Shown: positions 16,481-17,360 of the stretch, in pieces | How the letters are laid out: every line of letters starts with the position of its first letter | Numbering within the stretch: the first letter of the stretch is position 1 | Assembly: GCA_023393265.1 (NCBI GenBank) | Contig: JAEWME010000307.1 | Span: 1 to 17,360, forward strand | Reading direction: 5' to 3' | Length of the DNA stretch: 17,360 bases | Origin: Bacteroidota bacterium | GTDB taxonomy: Bacteria > Bacteroidota > Bacteroidia > Bacteroidales > Prolixibacteraceae | Notes under the pieces: model-generated | Told to the model about the DNA's origin: nothing | Seen by the model: only the letters and a program-made list of their open reading frames with translations | Databases searched by the model: none | Translations under genes and position numbers: made by a program

Positions 16481-16594
16481 CTTAATGAATGTTTAATTGT
16501 TCAAAAATACCTGATTTTTTGAATAACTTCATTTTAATGGCTTTCTGTTTTTGTTATACCTTTACACCTCAATTTTAACCAATATTTTACCGCA
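16481..16594. promoter_or_regulatory. Divergent promoter region for the small membrane protein and glyA
   Basis: On the minus strand, TATTTTTG (16502-16509) is a perfect TAnnTTTG box for the leftward gene. On the plus strand, TACCTTTA (16557-16564) matches seven of eight positions, 30 nt before the glyA ATG. An 8-bp dyad TTCAAAAA (16500-16507) / TTTTTGAA (16516-16523) with an 8-nt loop overlaps the leftward -7 box. No -33 element with normal spacing is found for either. Confidence 0.45.
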
Positions 16595-17360
16595 ATGGAA
16601 AGAGACACCAAAGTATTTGAAATCATTGAAAAAGAACGCCAGAGGCAGTTAAGTGGGATTGAACTGATTGCTTCTGAAAATTTTGTCAGTGAGCAGGTTT
16701 TGGAAGCGATGGGGTCGGTTATGACCAATAAATATGCCGAAGGATACCCCGGAAACCGTTATTATGGCGGGTGTCAGTATGTCGATCAGACTGAAGTGCT
16801 GGCAATTGAAAGGATTAAAGAGCTTTTCGGTGCTGCTTATGCAAACGTTCAGCCGCACTCTGGCGCACAGGCAAATGCGTCTGTTCTGTCAGTAATCCTG
16901 AATCCCGGTGATGCTTTTCTTGGCCTCGACCTTGCCCATGGTGGTCACCTTTCTCACGGTTCTCCGGTAAATTCTTCAGGTATTCTATATCGCCCGATTG
17001 CCTATCATGTTAAGGAAGACACCGGTTTGGTTGATTACGACGAAATGGAAGCTTTGGCGCTGGAACATAAGCCGAAGTTGATTATCGGCGGTGCTTCAGC
17101 GTATTCGCGTGAATGGGATTATGCCCGTATGCGTGCCATTGCCGACAAAATAGGGGCGATGCTGATGATCGATATGGCGCATCCTGCTGGTTTAATTGCT
17201 GCCGGTTTGCTTGATAACCCGGTAAAATATGCACATGTGGTAACTTCAACAACTCATAAAACATTGCGTGGCCCGCGTGGTGGTATTATCCTGATGGGCG
17301 AAGACTTCGAAAACCCGTTTGGTTTTAAAACTCCCAAAGGAGTGACGAAAACCATGTCAC
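16595..17360 (+). CDS. glyA: Serine hydroxymethyltransferase (3' end outside window)
   Basis: Cytosolic PLP enzyme converting serine and tetrahydrofolate to glycine and 5,10-methylene-tetrahydrofolate, the main source of one-carbon units. The first 255 codons are present, about 60% of the usual 415-425 residues. Motifs seen are ELIASENFVSEQV (23-35), TNKYAEGYPGNRYYGG (44-59), the substrate/PLP region HSGAQAN (88-94), IDMAHPAGLIAAG (192-204) and the PLP-lysine loop TSTTHKTLRGPRGG (217-230, Lys222). All expected active-site residues are present so far. The ATG at 16595 follows an AT-rich leader, with a near-consensus -7 box 30 nt upstream. The neighbouring genes are unrelated by pathway, so it is probably its own transcription unit. 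Confidence 0.97.
   Translation, partial: MERDTKVFEIIEKERQRQLSGIELIASENFVSEQVLEAMGSVMTNKYAEGYPGNRYYGGCQYVDQTEVLAIERIKELFGAAYANVQPHSGAQANASVLSVILNPGDAFLGLDLAHGGHLSHGSPVNSSGILYRPIAYHVKEDTGLVDYDEMEALALEHKPKLIIGGASAYSREWDYARMRAIADKIGAMLMIDMAHPAGLIAAGLLDNPVKYAHVVTSTTHKTLRGPRGGIILMGEDFENPFGFKTPKGVTKTMS

Noticed and set aside
1..17360. Search for tRNA/rRNA genes, CRISPR repeats, insertion sequences, phage or toxin-antitoxin genes
   Set aside because: No cloverleaf-like blocks, regularly spaced repeats, transposase motifs or defence-gene signatures were seen; all gaps are short promoter or terminator regions.

Overview
The window looks like a chromosomal segment from a member of the Bacteroidota. The grounds are an ECF sigma / FecR anti-sigma / SusC / SusD cluster, Bacteroidota-type promoters (TTTG, about 19 nt, TAnnTTTG), weak Shine-Dalgarno sequences and moderate-to-low GC. 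Gene content fits a Bacteroidales/Marinilabiliales-like heterotroph, but the exact lineage is inference. There are ten protein genes, two of them cut by the window edges. I found no tRNA, rRNA, CRISPR array, insertion sequence or phage gene.

Left part (1-3670): two phosphoenolpyruvate carboxykinases of different nucleotide class lie back to back. The GTP-type gene (pckG) runs leftward and leaves the window; the ATP-type gene (pckA) runs rightward and ends at a clear terminator. Their 324-bp shared intergenic region holds a -7 box for each direction and two small inverted repeats beside the pckA promoter. These enzymes set flux between oxaloacetate and PEP (gluconeogenesis, or CO2-fixing fermentation to succinate).

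Middle (3671-10760): an apparently complete nutrient-uptake module with transmembrane signalling. An ECF sigma factor (apparently TTG start, with a textbook Bacteroidota promoter) is followed by a FecR-type anti-sigma factor, a SusC/RagA outer-membrane transporter carrying the N-terminal STN signalling domain, and a SusD/RagB lipoprotein. SusC and SusD should form the outer-membrane importer; ligand-bound SusC would signal through STN to FecR, which controls the sigma factor. No degradative enzyme is encoded here, so the substrate cannot be read from the window. An 11-bp perfect hairpin separates fecR from susC.

Right part (10729-17360): housekeeping and envelope genes. A TIGR01777-type SDR reductase/epimerase runs leftward. 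It is followed by a class A penicillin-binding protein overlapping by one base (TAATG) with a CLC chloride-family transporter that carries paired CBS domains. Next come a leftward four-helix membrane protein of unknown function and the 5' part of glyA (serine hydroxymethyltransferase).

I see no clear undescribed multi-gene system. The points most worth a second look are the divergent pckG/pckA pair, the fecR-susC hairpin, the palindrome before the sigma-factor promoter, and the CLC protein with altered proton-pathway and anion-site residues.
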